Shown here one piece after another: positions 10,419 to 18,777 of a stretch of DNA of 64,000 bases. Position 1 is the stretch's first letter; every line of letters begins with the position of its first letter. Where the stretch lies: contig NZ_CP172558.1 in the NCBI RefSeq assembly GCF_046530675.1, positions 2,604,001 through 2,668,000 on the forward strand, read 5' to 3'. The translations under genes and the position numbers were made by a program. Source of the stretch: Chitinibacter sp046530675. Its GTDB lineage: Bacteria > Pseudomonadota > Gammaproteobacteria > Burkholderiales > Chitinibacteraceae. The notes beneath the pieces were generated by a model. That model searched no databases. It had not been told where the DNA came from and saw only the letters and a program-made list of their open reading frames with translations.

Positions 10419-11513
10419 TTATTCGGGTTGCACAAAGCCGGTGATTTCCAGCCCAAAACCCATCATGCTTGGAATTTTTCTTTCGGGTGACATCAGTCGC
10501 ATCCGCCCTACGCCCAGATCTTTCAGCATTTGTGCGCCGATACCATAGGTTCGCATATCCCACTTTGCTGGCTTATCCAGTTTCAATTCGGGCAGTGCGC
10601 GCGACAGCAGGTCGCTACCATCTTCGGTACGATGCAGCAGAATCACGACACCTTTGCCGCTGGTTTCTATCGCAGTCAGCGCCGATTCGATACTCCACGA
10701 GTGCCGTCGCGCATCCAGATCGAGCCAGTCCATGATGGAGGCCGGCTCATGAACCCTCACCAGCGTGTCGTCGTCGGGGTTGATTTCGCCCTTGATCAAG
10801 GCCAGATGCGTTGCCGAGGTCAGTTTGTCGCGATAAACCGCCAGCTCGAACTGGCCAGCAAAAGTGCGTACCGGGCGGCGGCCGACGCATTCGATCAGCG
10901 TTTCGGTGCGGCTGCGATAATTGATCAAATCGGCAATCGTGCCGATTTTCAGTTGGTGTTCTTCGGCAAAAACTAACAGCTCTGGCAGGCGCGCCATTGT
11001 GCCGTCGTCGTTCATGATTTCGCAAATGACCGATGCCGGCGTTAAGCCTGCCATCATCGCCAGATCACAACCGGCTTCGGTGTGACCTGCGCGCACCAGT
11101 ACGCCGCCGGGCTGCGCCATGACCGGGAAAATATGCCCTGGCGACACAATATCGCTGGCTTTGGCGTCAAAAGCGACTGCTTTGCGGATGGTGAGCGCGC
11201 GGTCGTGCGCCGAAATGCCGGTGCTGACGCCTTCGGCCGCTTCGATTGACGCGGTGAAATTGGTGCCAAATGACGAGCCATTGCTCGAGACCATCGTCGA
11301 CAGATTCAGTGTTTTGCAGCGCTCTGGTGTCAGTGTCAGACAAATCAGCCCTCGGCCAAATTTGGCCATAAAGTTGATCGCTTCAGGCGTCACAAAATCG
11401 GCAGCCAGAACCAGATCGCCTTCGTTTTCGCGGTCTTCCTCGTCAACTAGCACGACCATACGGCCTGCTTTGAGTTCGGCAACGATTTCATGTACGGGGG
11501 AAATCTGGCTCAT
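10419..11513 (-). CDS. ribB: 3,4-dihydroxy-2-butanone 4-phosphate synthase fused to a degenerate GTP cyclohydrolase II domain (RibBX type)
   Basis: The N-terminal 200 residues are a complete RibB: VLVDEEDRENEGDLV with acidic metal ligands, GHIFPVMAQPGG and RAGHTEAGCDLA. It makes the four-carbon precursor of the riboflavin xylene ring from ribulose 5-phosphate. The C-terminal 160 residues have the fold pattern of GTP cyclohydrolase II, but the zinc-binding cysteine triad is absent: where RibA reads RVHSECLTG and RCDCG, this protein reads RVHEPASIM and ARRHSW. The HRQEGR loop is changed to HRTEDGS. It should therefore lack cyclohydrolase activity, as in the RibBX proteins described from other proteobacteria, and a separate ribA is expected elsewhere. 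The ATG overlaps the ribE stop (ATGA). Confidence 0.93.
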   Translation of the reverse strand: MSQISPVHEIVAELKAGRMVVLVDEEDRENEGDLVLAADFVTPEAINFMAKFGRGLICLTLTPERCKTLNLSTMVSSNGSSFGTNFTASIEAAEGVSTGISAHDRALTIRKAVAFDAKASDIVSPGHIFPVMAQPGGVLVRAGHTEAGCDLAMMAGLTPASVICEIMNDDGTMARLPELLVFAEEHQLKIGTIADLINYRSRTETLIECVGRRPVRTFAGQFELAVYRDKLTSATHLALIKGEINPDDDTLVRVHEPASIMDWLDLDARRHSWSIESALTAIETSGKGVVILLHRTEDGSDLLSRALPELKLDKPAKWDMRTYGIGAQMLKDLGVGRMRLMSPERKIPSMMGFGLEITGFVQPE

Positions 11514-12142
11514 GATGGGGTCACTCCTGTTTGGACGTTGCCCGATGAAACCATGCGCTCAACGTAGCGCGCAATCAGGTCTATCTCCAGATTGACGCTT
11601 GCGCCGGCGGCCAATTGGCCCAGTGTGGTCACCGTCAGTGTGTGCGGAATCAGATTGATTGAAAACACACAACCCTCCGCCGTGTCGCGCACGGTATTGG
11701 TCGTCAGCGAAACACCATTCACGACCACCGAGCCTTTGGCGGCCAGGTATTTGGCTAGGTTTTTGGGCGCGCAAATGACCAGCTCACGGTTTTCGCCAAC
11801 CGGCTCGAAACTGATCACTTTACCCACGCCGTCAACATGACCGGACACCATATGGCCACCGAGCATATCGCCCAGACGCAGGGCTTTTTCCAGATTAACC
11901 TTGCTACCCGCCTCGCTCAAACCCACGGTGCAGCGCAGAGATTCGTCGGAGACATCAATCTTGTAGTGGCAAGGGGGTATAAGCTCGATCACCGTCATGC
12001 ATGCACCATTGTGGGCAATACTATCCCCCAGTACCACATTGAACAGATCAAGATCCGTCGCGTTCACGGTCAGCTGAACGCCACCGTCGAATGCTTTGAC
12101 GTCTTCAATCTGACCCACGGCCTGAATAATGCCTGTAAACAT
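11510..12142 (-). CDS. ribE: Riboflavin synthase, alpha chain
   Basis: Dismutates two lumazine molecules to riboflavin. The protein is a tandem of two similar beta-barrel domains (1-97 and 98-200), beginning MFTGIIQAVGQI; the second repeat includes GHMVSGHVDGVG and VNGVSLTTN. Length 210 is normal. It begins two bases after the zinc-ribbon gene and overlaps ribB by four, so ribD through nusB should be one transcript. No FMN riboswitch was seen upstream of any gene in the cluster. Confidence 0.96.
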   Translation of the reverse strand: MFTGIIQAVGQIEDVKAFDGGVQLTVNATDLDLFNVVLGDSIAHNGACMTVIELIPPCHYKIDVSDESLRCTVGLSEAGSKVNLEKALRLGDMLGGHMVSGHVDGVGKVISFEPVGENRELVICAPKNLAKYLAAKGSVVVNGVSLTTNTVRDTAEGCVFSINLIPHTLTVTTLGQLAAGASVNLEIDLIARYVERMVSSGNVQTGVTPS

Positions 12143-12144
12143 AT

Positions 12145-12318
12145 TTAGCCTTTTTTTCCGTCAAACAATTTCGGATTTGCTGCTTTTACTCGTGCGGACG
12201 ATTTCAGCTCATTGCAATGATTGCAAAAATAACTGATCGCACCGCAGGCTTTCAATACCTCAATCTCTTTGCCGCAATCGGGGCAAAGCGGTTTGTTTTC
12301 GTTTATTTCCGTTGTCAT
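12145..12318 (-). CDS. Small zinc-ribbon protein (YfgJ-like)
   Basis: Protein of 57 residues starting at the ATG at 12316-12318, which has AGGAG six bases upstream; the longer frame from 12354 overlaps ribD and lacks this. CPDC near residue 13 and CNHC near residue 34 form a classic treble-clef or zinc-ribbon pair, with VLKACGAISYFC between them resembling the C-terminal half of Escherichia coli YfgJ. The C-terminal tail is basic. It is embedded in the riboflavin operon between ribD and ribE, two bases from ribE. Function unknown. Confidence 0.8.
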   Translation of the reverse strand: MTTEINENKPLCPDCGKEIEVLKACGAISYFCNHCNELKSSARVKAANPKLFDGKKG

Positions 12319-12337
12319 TTGTTTCTCCTGAACGAGC

Positions 12338-13495
12338 TTAAACCGCTTCGGCAAAGGCCAGATTCGGATCGGTCAATCGCAAGGTAATCCGTTGGTCATT
12401 GCCGATCATCCGGCGATCAAACAAAGTTGGGCGTAGCTGAGCGTTCAAATCGGCAATCGTAAAATCGGCCAACGCCTGACCGCGACCAATCAGGCTCATT
12501 GACTGATACAAAACGATTTCATCGATTAATCCGGCCTGCAAAAATGCACCGACCAGCTTGCCACCTGCTTCGATTGTGACTTCATTAAAGCCCTGCTCAG
12601 CCAGATAGGCGACGACAGCATGCAGGTCGAGCTGGCCATTGCTGGCCGCCAGTTGTCTGCTGGTAACGTGTTCTGCTGAAAACTGCTGTGGCTGCAATGA
12701 GGCTGCGTCGGCCAGACTGAGCAAGTGCGTTTTGCCGCCCGAAGGCGCCAGAATTTTGGCGTTTAGCGGCGTTCTTCCCCGGCTGTCGAGCACAACGCGT
12801 TGCGGCTGGCGAGTGACTGGGAAATCACGCACATTCAGTTGGGGATCGTCGACCAGTATGGTGCCGATGCCGGTCAGCATCGCACACGATCTGGCTCGCA
12901 ACTTTTGCACGTCGGCACGCGCTGCCGCACCGGTAATCCATTGCGATTGACCATTCTCAAGCGCGATACGACCGTCCAGACTGGCGGCCAGCTTGACGCG
13001 TAACCATGGACGCTGGCGGATCATCCGGCTTAGAAAACCTTTATGATGTTCGCGCGCCTGCGCGGCGAGCAGCCCGTGGGACACTTCGACGCCATGCGCG
13101 GCCAGTCGTGCCAGACCCTGCCCCGCCACCAGCGGATTGGGGTCGCGCAAGGCGGCGATGACGCGGCTGATACCGGCGCCGATCAATGTATTGGCACAAG
13201 GCGGCGTACGGCCAAAATGACTGCATGGTTCCAGCGTGACATAGGCCGTCGCGCCACGTGCGACATGATCCGATTCGCCACGTGCGGCGCGGCTAGAATG
13301 GGCTTTGGCCATTTTCAGCGCCATGATTTCGGCATGCGCACCACCGGCAGCCTGACTATGGCCGATGCCGATAATCTGCCCGTCGCGTACCAGTACGCAA
13401 CCCACGCTGGGGTTGGGCGTGGTGATCGCCGCGCCTTGCGCTGCTTGTTGCAGCGCTTTGGCCATCATGCTGTGATCAAAGGCAGTAAACGTCAT
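12338..13495 (-). CDS. ribD: Bifunctional riboflavin biosynthesis deaminase/reductase
   Basis: Carries out the second and third steps of riboflavin synthesis: deamination of the pyrimidine and reduction of the ribosyl side chain. The N-terminal deaminase domain (about 1-145) has the zinc motif HAE and PCSHFGRTPPC; the C-terminal NADPH-dependent reductase (about 150-370) begins WLRVKLAASLDGRIAL and includes GIGTILVDDPQLNVR. The 385 residues are a normal length. AAGGAG precedes the ATG and overlaps the end of nrdR. The last 17 bases overlap an unused upstream extension of the zinc-ribbon frame. Confidence 0.96.
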   Translation of the reverse strand: MTFTAFDHSMMAKALQQAAQGAAITTPNPSVGCVLVRDGQIIGIGHSQAAGGAHAEIMALKMAKAHSSRAARGESDHVARGATAYVTLEPCSHFGRTPPCANTLIGAGISRVIAALRDPNPLVAGQGLARLAAHGVEVSHGLLAAQAREHHKGFLSRMIRQRPWLRVKLAASLDGRIALENGQSQWITGAAARADVQKLRARSCAMLTGIGTILVDDPQLNVRDFPVTRQPQRVVLDSRGRTPLNAKILAPSGGKTHLLSLADAASLQPQQFSAEHVTSRQLAASNGQLDLHAVVAYLAEQGFNEVTIEAGGKLVGAFLQAGLIDEIVLYQSMSLIGRGQALADFTIADLNAQLRPTLFDRRMIGNDQRITLRLTDPNLAFAEAV

Positions 13496-13500
13496 GCGAT

Positions 13501-13953
13501 TTACTCCTTGCTCACTTCACGAATCACGTCGCGGAAATCTTCAACGTCCTGAAATGAGCGATAAACCGAAGCAAAACGGATATAGGCCACCTTATCAAGC
13601 TTGGCGAGTTCGGCAATCACCATCTCGCCAATCTGGCGCGACATGATTTCGCGTTCACCCACGGTGAGGACTTTCTGAATAATGCGGGAAATGGCTTCGT
13701 CGACCAGCGGTGTCGGGACGGGACGTTTATGCAGGGCACGTAAAAAGCTAGTGCGGACTTTTTCCCGGTCAAACTCGGCGCGCTGGCCATTTTGTTTGAC
13801 CACCTGAGGCATGCGAACCTCAGCGGTTTCAAAAGTCGTAAAGCGTTTGTCGCAAATCGTGCAGCGGCGACGGCGACGGACAACATCACCTTCATCAGAT
13901 ACGCGCGAGTCAACGACTTGCGTATCGGGAGAACCACAAAATGGGCACTTCAT
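13501..13953 (-). CDS. nrdR: Transcriptional repressor NrdR
   Basis: Nucleotide-sensing repressor of ribonucleotide reductase genes. The start at 13951-13953 (MKCPFCGS) gives 150 residues and places the zinc ribbon (CPFC at the N-terminus, RRRRRCTICDKRF at about 25-38) at the usual position; the frame is open five codons further upstream without family support. The ATP-cone domain covers about 45-140 (QNGQRAEFDREKV, ELAKLDKVAYIRFASVYRSF). It heads the riboflavin cluster, a common location. No nrd gene and no obvious NrdR box pair lies in this window. Confidence 0.96.
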   Translation of the reverse strand: MKCPFCGSPDTQVVDSRVSDEGDVVRRRRRCTICDKRFTTFETAEVRMPQVVKQNGQRAEFDREKVRTSFLRALHKRPVPTPLVDEAISRIIQKVLTVGEREIMSRQIGEMVIAELAKLDKVAYIRFASVYRSFQDVEDFRDVIREVSKE

Positions 13954-14091
13954 TAACGAACCCCGCAAAGAACAAAAGATCGATCGGTATTAAATAGAGG
14001 CGCTTTTGCGCATGCACAAGCGAATTTTTAATACTCTAGCCAGGTATTGATCTGCAGAACTTGCTGCACATCAACTCCAGAGATATACATC

Positions 14092-14131
14092 TTGAAAAAA
14101 TACAAGGGTGGAGCAAGATGCCCCACCCTTT
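14092..14131 (-). terminator. Intrinsic terminator of glyA
   Basis: Minus-strand hairpin with 11-bp arms (14120-14130 with 14104-14114, one mismatch) followed by GTATTTTTTC. It begins about 18 bases past the glyA stop. Confidence 0.85.
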
Positions 14132-14148
14132 TGACCTGATTACGCGAC

Positions 14149-15396
14149 TTAAGCGCCGTAAACTGGGAATTGTGCAGTCAAAGCTTTTACTTTGGCTGCA
14201 ACTGCTGCGATATTCGCTTCGTCTTCTGGATTGTCCAGTACATCAGCAATCAGGTTCGCCACTTGAATCGCTTCAGCTTCTTTAAAGCCGCGTGTCGTGA
14301 TCGCTGGTGCGCCGATACGAATGCCCGAAGTTACAAACGGGCTTTCCGGATCGTTCGGGATCGCGTTTTTGTTCACAGTGATGTGTGCTTTACCAAGGAA
14401 TGCATCCGCCGCCTTACCAGTCAGACCTTTAGGACGCAGGTCAACCAAGAAAACGTGCGACTCGGTGCGACCCGAAATAATGCGCAGACCGCGAGCTGCC
14501 AAGGCAGAAGCCATTGCTTGCGCGTTCAGCAGTACCTGTTTCTGGTAAGCCTTGAATTCTTCAGTTGCCGCTTCCTTGAACGCTACTGCTTTACCGGCGA
14601 TCACGTGCATCAGCGGACCGCCTTGCAGCGTCGGGAATACGTTTGAATTCAGTGATTTTTCAAATTCGGCTTTAGCCAAGATGATACCGCCGCGTGGGCC
14701 ACGCAATGTTTTGTGCGTCGTTGAAGTCACGAAATGCGCGTGCGGCACTGGATTTGGATAAACGCCAGCAGCGATCAGACCGGCGTAGTGCGCCATGTCG
14801 ACCATAAAGTAAGCACCGACTTTGTCGGCGATTTCACGCATGCGGGCCCAGTCAAAACGCAGGGCGTAGGCCGAAGCGCCGCCGATCAGCAGTTTTGGCT
14901 TGGTTTCCATTGCGACGCGTTCCATATCGTCGTAATCGATTTCTTCGTTTTCGTTCAGACCGTAAGCAACGATGTTGAACAATTTGCCCGACAGGTTAGC
15001 TGGTGAGCCGTGAGTCAGGTGACCGCCGTGACCCAAGTTCATGCCCATCACGGTATCGCCCGGCTTCAGGATCGAGAAGTAAACAGCCTGATTGGCTTGC
15101 GAGCCAGAATGCGGCTGTACGTTGGCATATTCAGCGCCAAACAACGCCTTTACGCGATCAATCGCCAGTTGTTCGATCACATCAACGTGCTCGCAACCGC
15201 CGTAAAAACGTTTGCCAGGGTAGCCTTCAGCGTATTTGTTCGTGAGTTGAGAGCCTTGGGCTTCCATCACGGCTGGGCTGGTGTAGTTTTCAGACGCGAT
15301 CAATTCGATGTGTTCGTGTTGACGAACAACTTCAGCAGCGATTGCTGCGGCGAGATCTGGATCGTATGAGGCGATAGTTTGGGACTTCGAGAACAT
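14149..15396 (-). CDS. glyA: Serine hydroxymethyltransferase
   Basis: PLP enzyme that interconverts serine and glycine and feeds one-carbon units to tetrahydrofolate; cytoplasmic. The 415 residues match the family. Seen are HIELIASENYTS near the N-terminus, HSGSQANQAVY, MDMAHYAGLIAAG-type motif as VDMAHYAGLIAAGVYP, and the PLP-lysine strand VTSTTHKTLRGPRGG. It is transcribed alone between the purine-salvage operon and nrdR; a plausible extended -10 lies about 40 bases upstream. Confidence 0.98.
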   Translation of the reverse strand: MFSKSQTIASYDPDLAAAIAAEVVRQHEHIELIASENYTSPAVMEAQGSQLTNKYAEGYPGKRFYGGCEHVDVIEQLAIDRVKALFGAEYANVQPHSGSQANQAVYFSILKPGDTVMGMNLGHGGHLTHGSPANLSGKLFNIVAYGLNENEEIDYDDMERVAMETKPKLLIGGASAYALRFDWARMREIADKVGAYFMVDMAHYAGLIAAGVYPNPVPHAHFVTSTTHKTLRGPRGGIILAKAEFEKSLNSNVFPTLQGGPLMHVIAGKAVAFKEAATEEFKAYQKQVLLNAQAMASALAARGLRIISGRTESHVFLVDLRPKGLTGKAADAFLGKAHITVNKNAIPNDPESPFVTSGIRIGAPAITTRGFKEAEAIQVANLIADVLDNPEDEANIAAVAAKVKALTAQFPVYGA

Positions 15397-15425
15397 GAGC
15401 GTGATGCATCCGTAGCCATTGAAAG

Positions 15426-15441
15426 ATGCGAGATTCTAACA
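15426..15441 (-). promoter_or_regulatory. Candidate glyA promoter (-10 TAGAAT)
   Basis: Minus strand TGT-TAGAAT with the hexamer at 15433-15438, an extended -10 element giving a leader of about 30 bases. No good -35 is visible, which is usual for extended -10 promoters. Confidence 0.35.
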
Positions 15442-15566
15442 CGACTTTGGCGTAAATCGGGATGCATGACAATCACTTCATCATGCAAGGCTTTCATGAG
15501 GGGTGTTGCAAAAACGGGATGTAAGGGTAAAAAGCTGCAGCGAGCCAAATTTCTGACTGCTGCATC

Positions 15567-15591
15567 GGGGCAAGTATTTGCGGCTTGCCCC
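15567..15591 (-). terminator. Hairpin downstream of hpt
   Basis: Perfect 8-bp stem (15567-15574 with 15584-15591), 9-base loop, 16 bases past the hpt stop. It lacks a U tract on either strand, so it may protect the mRNA end more than terminate transcription. Confidence 0.4.
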
Positions 15592-15606
15592 AGTACACCA
15601 GCAGAA

Positions 15607-16161
15607 TTACAAACCTTTTACGGCGTACACCGCCAGCGTATTGCGCCAGTAGCCTTGGTAATCCATGCCGCAACCGAACAGGAAGCGGTCTTCAACTTCC
15701 ATACCGACAAAATCAGCTTTGATTCCGGCTGCTTTGCGGTCGTGTTTTTTGTCGATCAGCACAGCGACATGCACAGCGCTGGCGCCCTGCTGTTTGCAGT
15801 AATCAACGATTGCAGCAAGGGTATGGCCTTCGTCCAGAATGTCGTCGACAATCACCACGGTGCGCCCGCGCAAATCTTCACGCGGTTTGACCTTCCAGTC
15901 CAACTCGCCCCCCGAAGTTTCATGACGGTAGCGCGTAGCATGAAGATAAGCCATCTCGAGCGGAAACTTCAATCGCGGTAGCAGGTGCCCGGCCACAATC
16001 AGACCACCATTGAGCACGGTATACACGACCGGATTGGTGTGTGCTAAAGCCTTACACATTGCTTCGCCCATTTGATCGAGTGCTGCTAACACGTCGGATT
16101 CGGGGTGCAGGCAATCGGCGTTATCCAAAATCGTGCGTGCTTCAGGCAGTTGCATGGTCAT
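15607..16161 (-). CDS. hpt: Hypoxanthine-guanine phosphoribosyltransferase
   Basis: Transfers phosphoribose from PRPP to hypoxanthine or guanine. The PRPP loop reads VVIVDDILDEGHTL, the family hallmark, preceded by PVVYTVLNGGLIVAG. I chose the ATG at 16159-16161 (184 residues) because GAGG lies at proper distance and the upstream sequence overlaps apt; the frame is open to 16329 but that part is not protein-like. It follows apt after about 20 bases and closes a purine-salvage operon with the upstream permease. Preference for guanine, hypoxanthine or both cannot be read from sequence. Confidence 0.9.
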   Translation of the reverse strand: MTMQLPEARTILDNADCLHPESDVLAALDQMGEAMCKALAHTNPVVYTVLNGGLIVAGHLLPRLKFPLEMAYLHATRYRHETSGGELDWKVKPREDLRGRTVVIVDDILDEGHTLAAIVDYCKQQGASAVHVAVLIDKKHDRKAAGIKADFVGMEVEDRFLFGCGMDYQGYWRNTLAVYAVKGL

Positions 16162-16183
16162 ATGAGACATCCTCGGACTCGGC

Positions 16184-16741
16184 TTAATGGCCGGTAAAAT
16201 CACAAACAGTAAATAATTCGATGCCTTGCTGGCGAACCAGATTTGAGCCGCCCAGCTCTGGCAGATCGACAATTGCGGCCGCCTCGACCACATTGGCACC
16301 AATCCGTTTGAGCAAATTGGCTGCGGCAATCATCGTGCCGCCAGTGGCGACCAGATCGTCGATCAGCAAGACCCGATCACCCGCCTTGCAGGCATCGGCG
16401 TGCAGCTCGACCGTCGCCGAGCCATATTCAAGCTCGTACTCTTCGGCAATCGTATCAAAAGGCAGCTTGCCTTTTTTACGCACCGGAACAAAACCCAGAT
16501 TCAGCTCGTAAGCGACCACGGCTCCCAGAATAAAACCTCGTGCGTCAACGCCAGCGATTACATCCAGTTTCTGGTCCATATAGCGGTGAACGAAAATATC
16601 GACCAGTACGCGGAAGGTTTTTGGATCCTGCAAGAGCGGCGTGATATCACGAAACATCACGCCCTGCTGCGGCCAGTCGGGTACGGTACGAATCCGCGAG
16701 CGGATGTATTCGGCGTAAGGAGGGTCGGCCAAGTGGCTCAT
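16184..16741 (-). CDS. apt: Adenine phosphoribosyltransferase
   Basis: Converts adenine and PRPP to AMP. The protein has 185 residues, with the PRPP motif VLLIDDLVATGGTM and upstream elements FRDITPLLQDPKTF and AGVDARGFILGA typical of Apt. It begins about 20 bases after the permease stop and precedes hpt, so uptake and salvage of purines are co-transcribed. Confidence 0.97.
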   Translation of the reverse strand: MSHLADPPYAEYIRSRIRTVPDWPQQGVMFRDITPLLQDPKTFRVLVDIFVHRYMDQKLDVIAGVDARGFILGAVVAYELNLGFVPVRKKGKLPFDTIAEEYELEYGSATVELHADACKAGDRVLLIDDLVATGGTMIAAANLLKRIGANVVEAAAIVDLPELGGSNLVRQQGIELFTVCDFTGH

Positions 16742-16759
16742 GAGTGTTCTCGCCTAGAA

Positions 16760-18052
16760 TCAGTGGAAAAAGGCAAATTTAACAATCCACAAACTTGCAA
16801 TGACCAGTACTGCCGGGCTCAGATCTTTAAAGCGCCCGGCCAGCAGTTTGATCACAGCATAGCTGATAAAACCGAACGCAATACCGTCGGCAATCGAGAA
16901 AGTAAAAGGCATTGCCAATGCGGTCATGACGGCAGGCGCAGATTCGGTCAGGTCATTCCATTCGATTTCAGCCAGACCGCGCGTCATTAATACGGCGACA
17001 TAGCATAAGGCCGGCGCAGTGGCATAAGCCGGAACCGTCGCTGCCAGCGGCGAGAACCACAAAGCCAGCAAAAACAGCACAGCAACAACTAGCGAAGTCA
17101 GACCGGTGCGACCGCCGACAGCAGTACCTGCTGCGGACTCGATATACGCCGTTGTTGATGAAGTGCCCATTGCAGCACCCGCAGTAATCGCAACCGAATC
17201 GGCCAGCAAGGCTTTTTTCAGTCGTGGCAGCTTGCCATCTTTATCAAGTAAACCGGCGCGGTGCGATACACCGATCAAAGTGCCTGTCGTATCGAACAAG
17301 TCAACGAAGAAAAACACGAAAACCACGCCAAGCAAGCCAACATTGAGTGCGCCGGCGAGGTCCATTTGCATCAGCGTTGGTGCCATTGATGGCGGCATTG
17401 CGAATACGCCCTTGAACTCGGACAAGCCCATTGCAATTGACGCTGCGGTTACCGCTAAAATCGAGATAATGATTGAGCCATGAATTTTGCGGTATTCGAG
17501 GGCAATGATCAGGAAAAAGCCAAAAATCGCGAGCAAGGTGGTCGGTGAATGGATATCGCCCAAAGTGACCAGCGTCGCAGGCGAGGCGACAACAACGCCA
17601 GCATTTTTCAGTGCAATAATCGCCAGAAACATGCCAACACCCGCCGAGATTGCCAGTTTTAGCGAATGCGGAATCGCATTGACGATTGCTTCCCGTACTT
17701 TAAACAGCGAAACAATCAGAAAAACGATCCCGGAAATAAAAACCGCACCGAGCGCGATTTGCCACGAAACGCCCATTCCCTTGACGACAGTAAAAGTGAA
17801 GTACGCGTTCAAGCCCATACCTGGCGCCAGTGCAATCGGGTAGTTGGCGACCAGCGCCATAATACCGGTACCCAAAGCTGCGGCCAGACAGGTGGCGACA
17901 AAGACGGCATTAAAGTCCATTCCGGTTAACGCCAGAATCGACGGATTGACAAAAACGATATAGGCCATCGTCAGAAAGGTCGTGACGCCGGCAATGACCT
18001 CGGTTTTAACGTCTGTGCCATGCTCTTTGAGCTTGAAAAACGCGTCCAGCAT
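16760..18052 (-). CDS. NCS2-family purine permease (adenine or guanine/hypoxanthine)
   Basis: Inner-membrane proton-driven nucleobase importer of 430 residues, with many hydrophobic segments. Conserved elements are TFLTMAYIVFVNPSIL at the N-terminus, APGMGLNAYFTF, FVDLFDTTGTLIG and TSSTTAYIESAAG, which belong to the AzgA/PbuG/AdeQ branch of NCS2. It is followed closely by apt and hpt, so the imported base is salvaged at once. Exact substrate (adenine or guanine and hypoxanthine) is not resolved here. Confidence 0.93.
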   Translation of the reverse strand: MLDAFFKLKEHGTDVKTEVIAGVTTFLTMAYIVFVNPSILALTGMDFNAVFVATCLAAALGTGIMALVANYPIALAPGMGLNAYFTFTVVKGMGVSWQIALGAVFISGIVFLIVSLFKVREAIVNAIPHSLKLAISAGVGMFLAIIALKNAGVVVASPATLVTLGDIHSPTTLLAIFGFFLIIALEYRKIHGSIIISILAVTAASIAMGLSEFKGVFAMPPSMAPTLMQMDLAGALNVGLLGVVFVFFFVDLFDTTGTLIGVSHRAGLLDKDGKLPRLKKALLADSVAITAGAAMGTSSTTAYIESAAGTAVGGRTGLTSLVVAVLFLLALWFSPLAATVPAYATAPALCYVAVLMTRGLAEIEWNDLTESAPAVMTALAMPFTFSIADGIAFGFISYAVIKLLAGRFKDLSPAVLVIASLWIVKFAFFH

Positions 18053-18084
18053 GATTTTTCCTTAGAAAATTAAAAATGCCTGAA

Positions 18085-18138
18085 TATACAAAAGCGAGGC
18101 TTTGTGTCTTTTATAAGCAAAACACACAAAGCACTCGC
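18085..18138 (-). terminator. Terminator of the manganese exporter gene
   Basis: Long minus-strand hairpin (arms 18124-18138 and 18094-18107, one bulge) followed by TTTTGTAT. It separates the exporter from the purine operon promoter. Confidence 0.7.
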
Positions 18139-18140
18139 AC

Positions 18141-18710
18141 TTAATAAGCCATGCCCAGCAAGGCCAGCACACCAATGGCGGCAAAAATCGCTGCGGCAAC
18201 GAAACGCACAAGCCGTAACAGATGCATTCGGCTTGAAATCCACTCGCCCAGATAAACCGCAGGTACATTGGCCATCATCATGCCCAGGGTTGTTCCCAGT
18301 ACCACCTGCCATAAAGGCGTGTATTTTAGAGCAAGCGCAACTGTGGCAATTTGCGTTTTGTCACCCATTTCGGCCAAAAAGAAGGCAATACATGTAGCGA
18401 CAAAAGCACTATAGGGTTTTACAGTGGTTTCATCCTCATCCATTTCATCGGGAATGAGTGCCCACGCAGCAATCGCCAAAAAGCCAAGGCCGACCACCCA
18501 GCGCAACAGATCAGGCGAAATCAATCCGGCCACCTGCTGACCGATCCAGCCAGCCGCAAAGTGATTCAATACCGTAGCAACAAAAATGCCCGCAACAATC
18601 GGTAGCGGGCGACGAAAACGGGCGGCGAGAATCAGTGACAGCAACTGGGTTTTATCACCCATTTCGGCCACAGCAACGACACCGGTAGAAATCAGAAAAG
18701 CATCAAACAT
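18141..18710 (-). CDS. Manganese exporter of the UPF0016 (GDT1/TMEM165, MneA) family
   Basis: Membrane protein of 189 residues built of two homologous halves, each with the diagnostic motif EMGDKTQ (near residues 15 and 113), whose acidic residues bind the cation. Family members export Mn2+. The start at 18708-18710 has GGAG six bases upstream; a TTG at 18731 would lie within the regulatory hairpin. The leader carries a manganese-sensing yybP-ykoY riboswitch, which independently supports the function. It is transcribed alone and ends in its own terminator. Confidence 0.93.
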   Translation of the reverse strand: MFDAFLISTGVVAVAEMGDKTQLLSLILAARFRRPLPIVAGIFVATVLNHFAAGWIGQQVAGLISPDLLRWVVGLGFLAIAAWALIPDEMDEDETTVKPYSAFVATCIAFFLAEMGDKTQIATVALALKYTPLWQVVLGTTLGMMMANVPAVYLGEWISSRMHLLRLVRFVAAAIFAAIGVLALLGMAY

Positions 18711-18716
18711 CAACAG

Positions 18717-18761
18717 CTCCAGGGTGGGCAAGCGACACGAGGCCAGCCGTACAGCCCACCC
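18717..18761 (-). promoter_or_regulatory. Expression platform hairpin next to the exporter ribosome site
   Basis: Perfect 8-bp inverted repeat GGGTGGGC/GCCCACCC (18754-18761 with 18722-18729) on the minus strand; the ribosome site GGAG (18717-18720) follows the right arm at once. This suggests translational control downstream of the aptamer. The switching partner was not resolved by eye. Confidence 0.5.
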
Positions 18762-18777
18762 GTGAGCATACGACTAA

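Noticed and set aside
10393..13500. FMN riboswitch before the riboflavin genes
   Set aside because: I looked at every leader in the cluster; the genes are almost gapless and the conserved RFN-element blocks are not present.
16162..16329. N-terminal extension of hpt by 56 codons
   Set aside because: The extension overlaps the 3' end of apt, is not protein-like, and a proper ribosome site precedes the internal ATG at 16161.
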